From: Pseudomonas iranensis | Lineage (GTDB): Bacteria > Pseudomonadota > Gammaproteobacteria > Pseudomonadales > Pseudomonadaceae | Direction: 5' to 3' | Length of the DNA stretch: 64,000 nucleotides | NCBI RefSeq assembly: GCF_014268585.2 | Contig: NZ_CP077092.1 | Span: forward strand, 1,612,001-1,676,000 | Shown: piece by piece, positions 45,661-54,740 of the stretch | Numbering within the stretch: position 1 is the first letter of the stretch | Layout of the letters: every line of letters begins with the position of its first letter | Translations under genes and position numbers: made by a program | The notes under the pieces: model-generated | Told to the model about the DNA's origin: nothing | The model's input: only the letters and a program-made list of their open reading frames with translations | Databases searched by the model: none

Positions 45661-46854
45661 ATGACTGCCCCTTTGAGTGCAATCAAAGTGATCGAGATCG
45701 GCACCCTGATCGCCGCGCCGTTTGCCGCGCGCATGCTTGCCGAGTTCGGCGCCGAGGTGATCAAGATCGAAGCCATGGGTCAGGGCGACCCGCTGCGCAA
45801 ATGGCGCAAGCTGCACGAGGGTACTTCGCTGTGGTGGTACCTGCAATCGCGCAACAAGAAATCCCTGGCGCTCAATCTCAAATCCGCTGAAGGCATCGAA
45901 CTGGTCAAGCAACTGGCCGGTGATGCAGACGTGATCATCGAAAACCTGCGTCCCGGTGCGCTGGAAAAACTTGGTCTGGGCTGGGACGTGCTGCATGCCC
46001 TGAATCCGAACCTGACCCTGGTGCGTATCTCCGGCTACGGCCAGACCGGCCCGTACCGCGACCGGCCCGGCTTCGGTGCGATTGGCGAGGCCATGGGCGG
46101 CATCCGCTACACCACCGGCAATCCCGATTCGCCACCGGCGCGAGTCGGCGTCAGCCTCGGCGATTCGCTGGCCTCGCTGCACGCGGTGATCGGCGCGCTG
46201 ATGTCGCTGTTGCGGGTCAAGACCGGGCAGGGCGGTGGGCAGATCGTCGATGTGTCGCTGGCGGAAAGCGTGTTCAACGTCATGGAAAGTCTGGTGCCGG
46301 AATACGACATGCTCGGCCATGTCCGCGAGCGCAGCGGCGGTGCCCTGCCGGGTATCGCGCCCTCCAATACTTACCTCACGGCCGACGGCGCTTATGTGGT
46401 GATTGCTGGCAACAGCGACCCGATCTACAAGCGTCTGATGCACACGATCGGCCGCGCAGACCTGGCCGAGGCAGAGGAATTCGCCCACAACGACGGCCGT
46501 GCGGCGCAGAGCGGTTTGCTCGATGCGGCCATCACACACTGGACCAGCAGCCTGCCGATCGACGAGGTACTGGCCGCCCTCGAAGCCGCTGAAGTGCCGG
46601 CCGGGCGCATCTACTCGGTGGCTGACATCGTCGCCGATCCGCACTATCAGGCGCGGGACATGCTGCTCGATGCCGAGTTGCCCGGCGGCGCAACGGTGAA
46701 GATGCCCGGCATTGTCCCCAAACTCTCGGAGACGCCCGGCGGGGTGAACTGGTCCGGGCCAAAACTGGGCCAGCACACCGACGCTATTCTCGCCAATCTT
46801 GGCCTGACTGAACTCGATATCGAACGTCTGAAAGGCCAGGGGGTGGTGCAATGA
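45661..46854 (+). CDS. CaiB/BaiF-family (type III) CoA-transferase
   Basis: This 397-residue family III CoA-transferase opens MTAPLSAIKVIEIGTLIAAPF. The catalytic Asp168 lies in VGVSLGDSLASLHA, and VIIENLRPGALEKLGL is typical. It moves CoA from a donor such as succinyl-CoA to a carboxylic acid. It overlaps the lyase gene by 4 bp (ATGA), so the acyl-CoA it makes is almost surely cleaved by that enzyme. The acid is probably 3-hydroxy-3-methylglutarate or a citramalate-like hydroxy acid. Confidence 0.88.
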   Translation: MTAPLSAIKVIEIGTLIAAPFAARMLAEFGAEVIKIEAMGQGDPLRKWRKLHEGTSLWWYLQSRNKKSLALNLKSAEGIELVKQLAGDADVIIENLRPGALEKLGLGWDVLHALNPNLTLVRISGYGQTGPYRDRPGFGAIGEAMGGIRYTTGNPDSPPARVGVSLGDSLASLHAVIGALMSLLRVKTGQGGGQIVDVSLAESVFNVMESLVPEYDMLGHVRERSGGALPGIAPSNTYLTADGAYVVIAGNSDPIYKRLMHTIGRADLAEAEEFAHNDGRAAQSGLLDAAITHWTSSLPIDEVLAALEAAEVPAGRIYSVADIVADPHYQARDMLLDAELPGGATVKMPGIVPKLSETPGGVNWSGPKLGQHTDAILANLGLTELDIERLKGQGVVQ

Positions 46855-47777
46855 TCACTGACTATTCGCAAACCCTGATCGTCCAGGAAGTCTCGCCCCG
46901 CGACGGTTTGCAGATCGAGCCGACGTGGGTGGAAACCGCTGACAAGATCGCCCTGATCAATCAATTGTCTCAGGCCGGATTCAGCCGCATCGAAGCCGGC
47001 TCGTTCGTCTCGCCCAAAGCCATTCCGGCCCTGCGTGACGGCGAGCAAGTGTTCAGCGGCATTCAGCGTCAGCCGGGTGTTATTTACGTGGCGTTGATCC
47101 CCAACCTCAAAGGCGCGCAACGGGCACTGGCGGCGAATGCCGATGAGTTGAACCTGGTGATGTCTGCCAGCCAGACCCATAACCTGGCCAATATGCGCAT
47201 GCGTTGCGAAGAGTCGCTGGCGGCGTTCGCTGACATCGTTGCGTTTGTCAGCGGCTCAGGTGTGCGCCTCAACGGCAGCATCGCCACCACGTTCGGCTGC
47301 CCGTTCGAAGGCAAGATTGACGAGGATCGCGTGCTGCAAATTGTCGACGCTTATCAAGAGCTCGGCATTCAGGGCATCAGCCTCGCCGACACCACCGGCA
47401 TGGCCAATCCGCGTCAGGTCGATCGCTTGGTGCGGCGCGTTTTGCAGCGGGTTTCGCCGGCCGATCTGACCCTGCATTTCCACAACACCCGCGGCCTTGG
47501 CCTGTGCAATGTGCTGGCCGCTTACGAGGCCGGCGCGCGGCGCTTCGATGCGGCGCTGGGTGGCCTCGGTGGCTGCCCGTTTGCCCCGGGGGCGTCGGGC
47601 AACATCTGCACCGAAGACCTGGTGAACCTGTGCGATGAAGTCGGCATTCCCACCGGGATCGATTTGCCGCTGTTGCTGAAGCTTTCGCGCGGCTTGCCGG
47701 CGCTGTTGGGCCACGATGTGCCCGGCCAACTGGCCAAGGCCGGGCGCAATTGCGATCTGCATCCGATGCCGACCTGA
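46851..47777 (+). CDS. Hydroxymethylglutaryl-CoA lyase family protein
   Basis: This 308-residue TIM-barrel lyase of the HMGL family has the substrate and metal motif SPRDGLQ (Arg17-Asp18), the metal ligands His209 and His211 in LHFHNTRG, and the signature GLGGCPFAPGASGN with the catalytic Cys242. Such enzymes cleave 3-hydroxy-3-methylglutaryl-CoA or similar tertiary-hydroxy acyl-CoAs to acetyl-CoA or pyruvate plus a second product. It is coupled to the CoA-transferase. It is a second-copy type rather than the leucine-pathway enzyme, as no liu genes are near. Confidence 0.87.
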   Translation: MITDYSQTLIVQEVSPRDGLQIEPTWVETADKIALINQLSQAGFSRIEAGSFVSPKAIPALRDGEQVFSGIQRQPGVIYVALIPNLKGAQRALAANADELNLVMSASQTHNLANMRMRCEESLAAFADIVAFVSGSGVRLNGSIATTFGCPFEGKIDEDRVLQIVDAYQELGIQGISLADTTGMANPRQVDRLVRRVLQRVSPADLTLHFHNTRGLGLCNVLAAYEAGARRFDAALGGLGGCPFAPGASGNICTEDLVNLCDEVGIPTGIDLPLLLKLSRGLPALLGHDVPGQLAKAGRNCDLHPMPT

Positions 47778-47791
47778 AGATACAAAACCCT

Positions 47792-47881
47792 TGTGGGAGC
47801 GAGCCTGCTCGCGAACGCGGTGTGTCATTCAACATCGGTATCGACTGATCTGGCGCATTCGCGAGCAGGCTCGCTCCCACA
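47792..47881. repeat. REP pair (inverted)
   Basis: A forward unit at 47792-47815 and a reverse unit at 47858-47881 lie between the lyase gene and the transporter gene, inside what is otherwise a same-strand cluster. Confidence 0.9.
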
Positions 47882-47957
47882 GTTCAAAAGCATTCAGCAG
47901 TAACCAGACAACAAAAACAATCGGACGCCCATCGGCAGTCCGCCTGGAGAAAAATCT

Positions 47958-49289
47958 ATGAGCCTCAATGTAATGGAGGCGGGCGTGAATCCGTCCGTCG
48001 ATCACGACGCCGAAAAAGCCTTGATCAGCAAAGTCGCCTGGCGGTTGATGCCGCTGATCATGGTCTGCTACCTGTTCGCCTTTTTCGATCGCATCAACAT
48101 CAGCTTCGCCAAATTTCAGCTGCAGGCCGACCTGAGCCTGAGCGACACCGCGTATGGCTTGGGCGCCGGGCTGTTCGTGGTCGGTTATGTGCTGTTCGAA
48201 GTGCCTAGCAACATGATGCTGTACAAGGTCGGCGCACGGCGCTGGATTGCGCGGATCATGATGTCGTGGGGCGTGGCGACAGCGGCGATGGTCTTCGTCA
48301 ACAGCGAATGGCAGTTCTATGCGCTGCGCTTCGTCATCGGCGCGATGGAAGCCGGTTTTGCCCCGGGCGTGCTGTATTACCTGACCCTGTGGTTTCCGCA
48401 GCACTTCCGTGGCCGCATCACCTCGATGCTGTTTCTCGCCTCGGCATTCGCCGGGCTGGTCGGCGCGCCGTTCTCCGGGCTGGTGCTGCAACACCTCGAC
48501 GGCGTGTTGGAGATGCGCGGCTGGCACTGGTTGTTCCTGCTCGGTGGCGTGCCGTGCATCGCCCTCGGTTTCCTGGTGCTGACGCAGCTCAAGGACCGCA
48601 TCGAGGATGCGCACTGGCTCACCGCTGACGAGAAGAAGTTGCTCTCCAGCCGCATCGCCCATCACGAGCCACACAAGAGCGGCGGCTCATTGCTCGCGGC
48701 GCTGAAAATTCCCGGGTTCCTGACGTTGGGTTTGATCTACTTCCTGATTCAGGTCGCGTCCTACGGGTTGAATTTCTGGGCACCGCAATTGATCCGCAGC
48801 GCCGGCACCGAAAGCCCGGTGATGATCGGCCTGCTGACCGCCATTCCGTACATCTGCGGGGCGATCAGCATGGTCGTGATCGGGCGCTTGTCAGATGCCA
48901 CTGGTGAGCGGCGCAAGTTTGTCGCCGGGCTGGTGATCGTCGGCGCAATCGGCTTTTTCAGCGCAGGAATCTTCGCCAGCCACACGACCTTCCTGATCGT
49001 CGCGCTCGGCCTGCTTGGCGCCGGCATCATCGCTTCGATCCCGAGCTTCTGGACCCTCCCACCGAAACTGCTGGCGGGCGCCGGTGCCGGCGCAGCGGGC
49101 GGGATCGCGGTGATCAATACCCTGGGGCAGTTCGGCGGGATCGTCAGCCCGGTCATGGTCGGACGCATCAAGGACCTCACCGGCAGCACCACCCCGGCGC
49201 TGTACGTCATCGGCGTCGCCGCGCTGATCGCCGCAGCGTTGCTGCTGTGGGGCTTGCCGCAGAAGTTGCGCACGCTGGACAAGTATTGA
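47958..49289 (+). CDS. MFS transporter, anion:cation symporter family
   Basis: This 443-residue transporter of the ACS branch (relatives of tartrate, phthalate and glucarate importers) has a conserved DRINISFAKFQLQ in TM1 and the loop VPSNMMLYKVGARRWIARIM. Twelve membrane segments are apparent. Placed behind the regulator, CoA-transferase and lyase, it probably imports the acid consumed by them. GGAG precedes the ATG at 47958. Confidence 0.87.
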   Translation: MSLNVMEAGVNPSVDHDAEKALISKVAWRLMPLIMVCYLFAFFDRINISFAKFQLQADLSLSDTAYGLGAGLFVVGYVLFEVPSNMMLYKVGARRWIARIMMSWGVATAAMVFVNSEWQFYALRFVIGAMEAGFAPGVLYYLTLWFPQHFRGRITSMLFLASAFAGLVGAPFSGLVLQHLDGVLEMRGWHWLFLLGGVPCIALGFLVLTQLKDRIEDAHWLTADEKKLLSSRIAHHEPHKSGGSLLAALKIPGFLTLGLIYFLIQVASYGLNFWAPQLIRSAGTESPVMIGLLTAIPYICGAISMVVIGRLSDATGERRKFVAGLVIVGAIGFFSAGIFASHTTFLIVALGLLGAGIIASIPSFWTLPPKLLAGAGAGAAGGIAVINTLGQFGGIVSPVMVGRIKDLTGSTTPALYVIGVAALIAAALLLWGLPQKLRTLDKY

Positions 49290-49314
49290 GATTTGCGGCG
49301 TTGGCGATGACGCC

Positions 49315-49380
49315 TTCGCGAGCAGGCTCGCGCCCACATTTGCAATGCGGCTTTCCTGTGGGAGCGAGCCTGCTCGCGAA
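49315..49380. repeat. REP pair (inverted), one variant unit
   Basis: The reverse unit at 49315-49338 carries CGCGCCC instead of CGCTCCC; the forward unit at 49357-49380 is standard. The pair follows the transporter stop. Confidence 0.88.
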
Positions 49381-49489
49381 TTCCGACTTCAGACACATGA
49401 GAGGATTCGCTGGCCAGATCTGTTGAATCCTCCGATGCAGAAAGGGATAGTGCGCGCCTGGAAATATCTTCAAGGAGCAGGAAGTGACA

Positions 49490-50218
49490 ATGAAGTCCAT
49501 ATGGATCAGCGCTGCGGCGCTCTGCGGGTGGTTGGTGGCTGGGCAGGCGTGGGCCGATTGCACGCCGCCTGCGCTCAGTGGGGAAGCGGACTTTTCTTTG
49601 TGCAAGAACTGGCCGGCTTATCCGCAGCTGACGATTACCGCGCTATCGACGTTCGTGCCCGATCCCGTCTATGGCCATGACGGCAGCGTGGGCTCGTACG
49701 ATCTGGGCCTGGCCGTCACTACGGCTGGCAGCCCCAAGCCGCTGGCAACCTACCATCAGCCGTCGGCGTTTCTCTCCGATGCCATCGCGCTGGAGAGTCT
49801 GGAGCTGGATACGGCGCGTTATAAACTCACGCCAGACCTGCGTGCCTTCGGCGTTCGCGCCCATTTCAAAGGCTCGTCACGCGTTAATCCGCTGGATGAA
49901 ATCTTGCTGTCGCTCTACGTGAAAGAGGGCGACAAACTGCGCCCGGTGCTGGATCGTTTGGTCGTCTACAGCTTCAATGGCGAATGGGATGGCAATTGTG
50001 CCGGAGAGCGCTCGGAGACGGTGCGTACGCTTGAGATGGGCAAAACCAGTTCCCATGGTTACGCCGATATCATTGTCCGCTCGGTCACCATGGGCCTGGT
50101 CGGTGAGGGACCGGCTGACGCCTGCGAATCGAAAACTACCCACGAAAAGCCGGTACTGACCACGTTGCGCTATGACGGCAAAACCTACGTTTTGCCGCAA
50201 GGTTTCAAGGGCATTTGA
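49490..50218 (+). CDS. Secreted hypothetical protein, first of a tandem pair
   Basis: This 242-residue protein has a clear signal peptide (MKSIWISAAALCGWLVAGQA) and four or more cysteines likely in disulfides. It shares a pattern with the next gene: a Cys-x4-WPA motif near residue 40, LDTARYKLTPDLRAFGVRAH in the middle, a C-terminal Cys before ESKTT, and an end of the form TYVLPQGFKG. No known family is recognised. A GTG six bases upstream is an equally possible start. Periplasmic or outer-surface location is expected. Confidence 0.75.
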   Translation: MKSIWISAAALCGWLVAGQAWADCTPPALSGEADFSLCKNWPAYPQLTITALSTFVPDPVYGHDGSVGSYDLGLAVTTAGSPKPLATYHQPSAFLSDAIALESLELDTARYKLTPDLRAFGVRAHFKGSSRVNPLDEILLSLYVKEGDKLRPVLDRLVVYSFNGEWDGNCAGERSETVRTLEMGKTSSHGYADIIVRSVTMGLVGEGPADACESKTTHEKPVLTTLRYDGKTYVLPQGFKGI

Positions 50219-50254
50219 CTGGTGTTACTGATACGAATACTTCAAGGAAGAATC

Positions 50255-50974
50255 ATGAATCTGCATCTCCGAATCTATATCGCCCTCGGCTTGTTCGCGC
50301 TTACGGCCCAGGTCCATGCCGCTTGCGAAGTAAAAAAATTCGACGGCCATACTCTCTCGCGCTGCAAAATCTGGCCTGCGTTCAACACTCAATCAATTGC
50401 AGCGAAGGCCACCTTCGTTCCCGATTCCGCGGGTGCTCAAGACGGCGTGTTCGATCTGGCACTGTCAGTAATCAACGCCACGACGGGCAACACAGTCGCC
50501 CGTTATGCCAAACCCGGCGCTTACAACTCCGATGCGATCAGCTTCGATGATCTGATCATCGATACGGCGCGTTACCGCTTGGCGGCGGATGTCCGTGCGT
50601 TCGGGCTGCGATCGACGTTCATGAGCCACGGTTCCAGAGCGAATCCGTACTCCAAAACCGACCTGGCTTTGTATGTTCGCGAAGGCAATCGCTTACGCCC
50701 AGTGCTGGAAGGCCTGGTGGTGCGCAAGGATTTCGGTGAGGGTACCGGGGACTGCGATACGCGAGACACACGCATTCGCAGGACTGTCGAAATCGGCTCA
50801 TCCAGCCACAACGGGTTTGCGGATCTGATCGTCAGTTCCAGTGGTTCGTTGATGGAGTCTTTCACTTCGGGCAAACAATGCGCTTCGAAAACCACCAAAC
50901 TGAAGAACACCCAGGTCACCCTGGCCTACGACGGCCAGCAATATGTCGTTCCCGAAGACCTCAGAGGTTACTGA
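50255..50974 (+). CDS. Secreted hypothetical protein, second of a tandem pair
   Basis: This 239-residue paralogue of the upstream protein has a signal peptide ([22 protein letters not shown]). The same landmarks are present: [53 protein letters not shown] and [19 protein letters not shown] precedes the ATG. Its stop is 4 bp before fosA, so the pair and fosA may be one transcript. Function unknown. Confidence 0.75.
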   Translation: MNLHLRIYIALGLFALTAQVHAACEVKKFDGHTLSRCKIWPAFNTQSIAAKATFVPDSAGAQDGVFDLALSVINATTGNTVARYAKPGAYNSDAISFDDLIIDTARYRLAADVRAFGLRSTFMSHGSRANPYSKTDLALYVREGNRLRPVLEGLVVRKDFGEGTGDCDTRDTRIRRTVEIGSSSHNGFADLIVSSSGSLMESFTSGKQCASKTTKLKNTQVTLAYDGQQYVVPEDLRGY

Positions 50975-50978
50975 TTCG

Positions 50979-51395
50979 ATGCTTACCGGTCTTAACCACC
51001 TGACCCTGGCCGTCCGCGATCTGCAGCGCAGTCTGGCGTTTTATCGCGATGTGCTGCAATTGAACGTCGAAGCGACGTGGGATAACGGCGCCTATTTGTC
51101 ACTGCCCGGACTGTGGTTGTGCTTGTCAGAAGATCCTCAGCGCAGTGGGGAGCCGGGCGCGGACTATACCCATTACGCTTTGAGCGTGAGCGCGGCAGAC
51201 TTCACTTCACTGGTTGAGACGTTGAAATCGGCTCAGGTGCCGCAGTGGCGAGACAACCGTAGCGAGGGCGCGTCGTTCTACTTTCTCGACCCCGACGGGC
51301 ACAAGCTGGAAGCCCATGTCGGCGATTTGCAATCGCGGCTGGCTGCGTGTCGGCAAAAACCGTACCCCGGCATGCGTTTTAACGACGCGCAGTGA
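50979..51395 (+). CDS. fosA: Fosfomycin glutathione transferase FosA-like
   Basis: This 138-residue vicinal-oxygen-chelate enzyme is very close to FosA of P. aeruginosa, which opens the fosfomycin epoxide with glutathione. The Mn(II) ligands correspond to His7, His65 and Glu111. Tyr39 and the RSEG segment with Ser95 are kept, while the lysine of the potassium/phosphonate site (Lys90 in P. aeruginosa) is Arg91 here. Start [12 protein letters not shown] is family-typical. It is chromosomal and not on a mobile element. Confidence 0.88.
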   Translation: MLTGLNHLTLAVRDLQRSLAFYRDVLQLNVEATWDNGAYLSLPGLWLCLSEDPQRSGEPGADYTHYALSVSAADFTSLVETLKSAQVPQWRDNRSEGASFYFLDPDGHKLEAHVGDLQSRLAACRQKPYPGMRFNDAQ

Positions 51396-51455
51396 TCGGG
51401 CGCAGTCGGCTGATATAGACTGGCCGCCACGTGTTCTGGCGCTCGCAGGTTTTCC

Positions 51456-52094
51456 ATGACTCCATCATTGCTGTTGGCCGTTCTGGCTTCGGGTTTCATC
51501 TACGGGATCACCCCCGGGCCGGGCGTGCTGGCGGTGTTCGGGATTGGCGCGGCCCATGGGCGGCGGGCCGGGGCGGGGTTTCTGTGTGGGCATCTGCTCG
51601 GCGACGTGATCTGGTGCAGTACCGCGCTGGTGGCGATTGTCGGTGCGCAGGAAATCGGCAGCACCGCGTTCGATGTCCTCGGCGTGCTCAGCGCGGTGTA
51701 CCTGTTCTGGCTCGGCTGGCGTGCGGTGCGTGCCCAACGCCGTAGCGGCGACGAGGCGCAAGGCGCGGCGCGGCAGCCGTTCTGGCACGGCATCGTCTTC
51801 GGCCTGACCAATCCCAAGGCGTACCCGGTGGCGGTGGCGACCTTTACGGCGCTGCTGTCGAGCCGCGCCGAACTGCTTAATTGGTCGATGCTGCCGGCGC
51901 TGATCGCCCTGAGCTTTATCGGCGGTGCGCTGGCTTACGCTATCCTCATCGGCGTGGTCGGCGCGCAGCGGGTGCGCACGGTGTATCAGCGTCATGAGCT
52001 GCTCATCACCCGTTTATGCGGCGTGATGTTTATCGGCTTCGCCATCAATGCGTTGATGCACGCGCTGCCGGGGCTGCTGCCGAACAAGGGCTGA
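51456..52094 (+). CDS. LysE/RhtB-family exporter
   Basis: This 212-residue exporter of the LysE superfamily has about six membrane segments. Family marks are GITPGPGVLAVFGIGAAHGR near residues 18-37 and FGLTNPKAYPVAVATFTALL. It probably exports an amino acid or similar small molecule. It lies 60 bp after fosA on the same strand. The substrate is unknown. Confidence 0.85.
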   Translation: MTPSLLLAVLASGFIYGITPGPGVLAVFGIGAAHGRRAGAGFLCGHLLGDVIWCSTALVAIVGAQEIGSTAFDVLGVLSAVYLFWLGWRAVRAQRRSGDEAQGAARQPFWHGIVFGLTNPKAYPVAVATFTALLSSRAELLNWSMLPALIALSFIGGALAYAILIGVVGAQRVRTVYQRHELLITRLCGVMFIGFAINALMHALPGLLPNKG

Positions 52095-52246
52095 TACAAA
52101 CGCCGTTCGTCGCGCCTCGCCCGGTTTTTCTAAACCTTTGACCGTTAAAGCATTCCTAACAGAGGCGGACGCTTGTCCGCCGCGAGCATTTTGAGCAGCG
52201 GGTGAAACTCGGCCCGCGTGAATTATCAACGAAGGAGGGCGCGACC

Positions 52247-52750
52247 ATGAGCCGGATGGCCACCCGTTTACGTAATGCCAGTTTTGCGACTCTGCTGGGC
52301 CTGTGCGCCAGCACTGCGTTCGCACAGTCGCCTGCCGAATTCATCAACGATGCCTCTGCCAAAGGCATGGCCGACATCGAAGCCAGCCGTCTGGCCCACG
52401 GCAAGACTGAATCCAAAGAGGTGAAGGATTACACCATCGTCGTCATCAACGACCGCACCACGGCCAACCAGCATTTGGCGAAAATCGCCAAGAAGCTCGA
52501 CCTGCCGGTTGCCCCCCGCGAAGAACTCGCCGACAAGGCCAAAGAGTTGATGCCGGAAGTGAAGGACGGCGCGACTTTCGATCAGGCCTACGCCGCCAGT
52601 CAGGTCAAGGCGACCGAAGAGGCCATCACCCAGATCGAGCAACAGGCACAGACCACCGACGTGCCGGAAATCAAAGCGTTTGCCGATGAGACTTTGCCGA
52701 AGCTGCAAAGCCATCTGGAAAAGGCCCGCGCGTTGCAGGCCAGTCGCTAG
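52247..52750 (+). CDS. DUF4142 (ferritin-like) periplasmic protein
   Basis: This 167-residue protein has a signal peptide (ending CASTAFAQSPAEF) and the helical DUF4142 domain: FINDASAKGMADIEASRLA, then a run of His/Lys helices and ADETLPKLQSHLEKAR. These ferritin-like proteins are widespread in stress-induced sets, but their role is not known. AAGGAGG before the ATG at 52247 fixes the start. Confidence 0.85.
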   Translation: MSRMATRLRNASFATLLGLCASTAFAQSPAEFINDASAKGMADIEASRLAHGKTESKEVKDYTIVVINDRTTANQHLAKIAKKLDLPVAPREELADKAKELMPEVKDGATFDQAYAASQVKATEEAITQIEQQAQTTDVPEIKAFADETLPKLQSHLEKARALQASR

Positions 52751-52806
52751 CCTCGCTGTATTGTTGCAGCGCGAACGAAGCCTTCAGTTGAAATGCATGT
52801 TTCCTT

Positions 52807-52895
52807 TGTGGGAGCGAGCCTGCTCGCGAAAGCGGTCTGTCAGTCAATGATGTTTTGACTGACCCTCCGTCTTCGCGAGCAGGCTCGCTCCCACA
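52807..52895. repeat. REP pair (inverted)
   Basis: A forward unit at 52807-52830 and a reverse unit at 52872-52895 lie between the convergent DUF4142 and permease-like genes. Confidence 0.9.
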
Positions 52896-52911
52896 GGGTG
52901 TGTTTACTTGC

Positions 52912-53322
52912 TCAGCACTCATTCAAATCCTGCTTTGGCTTGCTCTTGTCGCCAAGCCCCTCAAGATCAAACACCTGATTCTCACCCAGCGCGCGGTAAT
53001 GCCGGCGCAGCGCTTCAAGCTGTTTCAGATCCAGCGCCTCCAGCCCGAGCATCGCGTTCTGCGCTTCCTTGTTCACCCGCAGCAGCTCATCGAGTTTCAA
53101 GTGCAGAATGTCGGTATCACGGTTCTGCGTGTTCTGAATCAGGAACACCATCAGGAACGTGATGATCGTCGTCGATGTATTGATGATCAGTTGCCAAGTG
53201 TCGTTGTAACCAAAAATCGGCCCGCTCAAACCCCACAACCCGATCAGAATCAACGCCCCCATGAACGTCTTCGGGCTACCGGCCCACAGGGCAAGTTTTT
53301 GGGCAATTTTTGCGAATTTCAT
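52912..53322 (-). CDS. Low-affinity iron permease family-like membrane protein
   Basis: This 136-residue protein starts MKFAKIAQKLALWAGSPKTF and has two membrane helices (ALILIGLWGLSGPIFGY; TTIITFLMVFLIQNTQNRD) followed by a soluble tail with HLKLDELLRVN. This layout is that of the family named after yeast Fet4 in Pfam, found widely in bacteria as short two-helix proteins. The transport role in bacteria is not proven. The start at 53322 removes 27 unlikely residues. Confidence 0.8.
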   Translation of the reverse strand: MKFAKIAQKLALWAGSPKTFMGALILIGLWGLSGPIFGYNDTWQLIINTSTTIITFLMVFLIQNTQNRDTDILHLKLDELLRVNKEAQNAMLGLEALDLKQLEALRRHYRALGENQVFDLEGLGDKSKPKQDLNEC

Positions 53323-53546
53323 GATGGGAGTCCTTGTTTTGGGAGCTTGAAATTCAGACATCGGCGTTGCGCTGAAAATTCTGTTTACAAGTTCTCCGTT
53401 CACTCAATACCTGGGTTAGGACTTGCCAATCTTAGGCTTATATATGGACACCTTTCATTGTGGAGGTTTAGGTCTAGTATCAAATGGCAGTCAAACCAAA
53501 CTGCCATCAGCTCATTCCACGGATAGAAACCCGTAAGAGGCGCCTC

Positions 53547-54632
53547 ATGGAATTCTTCGAAAAGTTAGCCAGCCTAGCCGCAAAAGTCCGCTTGCAGAGC
53601 GCTGCGATCCAGACTGAAGAAGCAACGAAAAATGCATTCGTCATGCCTTTTATCAGCACGGTTCTGGGTTACGACGTTTTTGACCCGACTGAGGTGACCC
53701 CCGAATTCGTCTGCGATATCGGCACCAAAAAAGGCGAGAAGATCGACTACGCGATCATGAAAGAGGGGGAAGTGCAGATTCTGATCGAATGCAAAAAGAT
53801 CGGTGAATCGTTGCACATCAATCACGCCTCACAGTTGTTCCGATATTTCCATGTCACCAGCGCTCGAATCTCCATTCTTACCAACGGCCAAGTCTATAAA
53901 TTTTTCACCGATCTGGACGCGCCGAATAAAATGGATGAGAAACCGTTCCTTGAATTGGATTTGTTGGACATTGATGAGTATTCAGTCCCCGAGTTGGTAA
54001 AGTTGACGAAGTCAGCTTTTGATGTTGATTCCATCATCAATGCAGCGGGGGAGTTGAAATATGTCAGCCAAATCAAAAAGGTCCTCGCCGCGCAGGTCAG
54101 CAAGCCGGACGATGACTTTGTAAAGGTTTTCGCTTCTCGGGTTTATGACGGCGTGATCACGCAGAAAGTGCGCGACCAGTTTCACGAGCTGACCAGAAAA
54201 GCTGTCGGTCAATTTTTGAATGACCAGATCAATGATCGGCTCAAATCGGCCATGAGCGGCGCTATCCAGCCAGCGTTGGCCTCCCTGCCATTAGTTTCTG
54301 CCGGAACTGATCCGGTAGATCCGCGTGACGAATCAGATGACAAGGTTTTAACAACGCTGGAAGAGCTGGAGGGCTATCACATCGTTCGGGCGTTGGTTCG
54401 ATCTGTCGTCGATGCCAAGCGCATTGTTCAGCGCGATACACAGAGCTATTTCGGTATCTTGCTGGACGACAACAATCGCAAACCGATCTGCCGTTTGCAT
54501 TTCAATCGATCACAAAAGTATCTCGGCATCTTCGATGAAGAAAAAAACGAGACCCGTCATGCGATCAACTCGGTGGATGACATCTATGAGTTCTCGGATC
54601 ATCTGAAAAAAACTGTCGGCTATTACGATTGA
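53547..54632 (+). CDS. Stand-alone type I restriction HsdR-N-like nuclease
   Basis: This 361-residue protein has an N-terminal PD-(D/E)XK-type nuclease domain like the N-terminus of type I restriction subunit R: Glu25 in TEEATKNAFVMPF, Asp67 in KIDYAIMK, and Glu81-x-Lys83 in IECKK. The C-terminal half (ALVRSVVDAKRIVQRDTQSY; YLGIFDEEKNETRHAI) is a further conserved region of unknown role. No helicase, methylase or specificity gene is present. The gene is less GC-rich than its surroundings, which suggests transfer. A defence or DNA-repair function is possible. Confidence 0.75.
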   Translation: MEFFEKLASLAAKVRLQSAAIQTEEATKNAFVMPFISTVLGYDVFDPTEVTPEFVCDIGTKKGEKIDYAIMKEGEVQILIECKKIGESLHINHASQLFRYFHVTSARISILTNGQVYKFFTDLDAPNKMDEKPFLELDLLDIDEYSVPELVKLTKSAFDVDSIINAAGELKYVSQIKKVLAAQVSKPDDDFVKVFASRVYDGVITQKVRDQFHELTRKAVGQFLNDQINDRLKSAMSGAIQPALASLPLVSAGTDPVDPRDESDDKVLTTLEELEGYHIVRALVRSVVDAKRIVQRDTQSYFGILLDDNNRKPICRLHFNRSQKYLGIFDEEKNETRHAINSVDDIYEFSDHLKKTVGYYD

Positions 54633-54740
54633 TGGAGAGTCGACCGTTCAATCAGACACCTCATGCAACGTTCGCACTGGAATTGCCTTTCATGCTGCCT
54701 GTATCGTGAAAAGCAATTGAACACCCAACAGGAGAACGCA

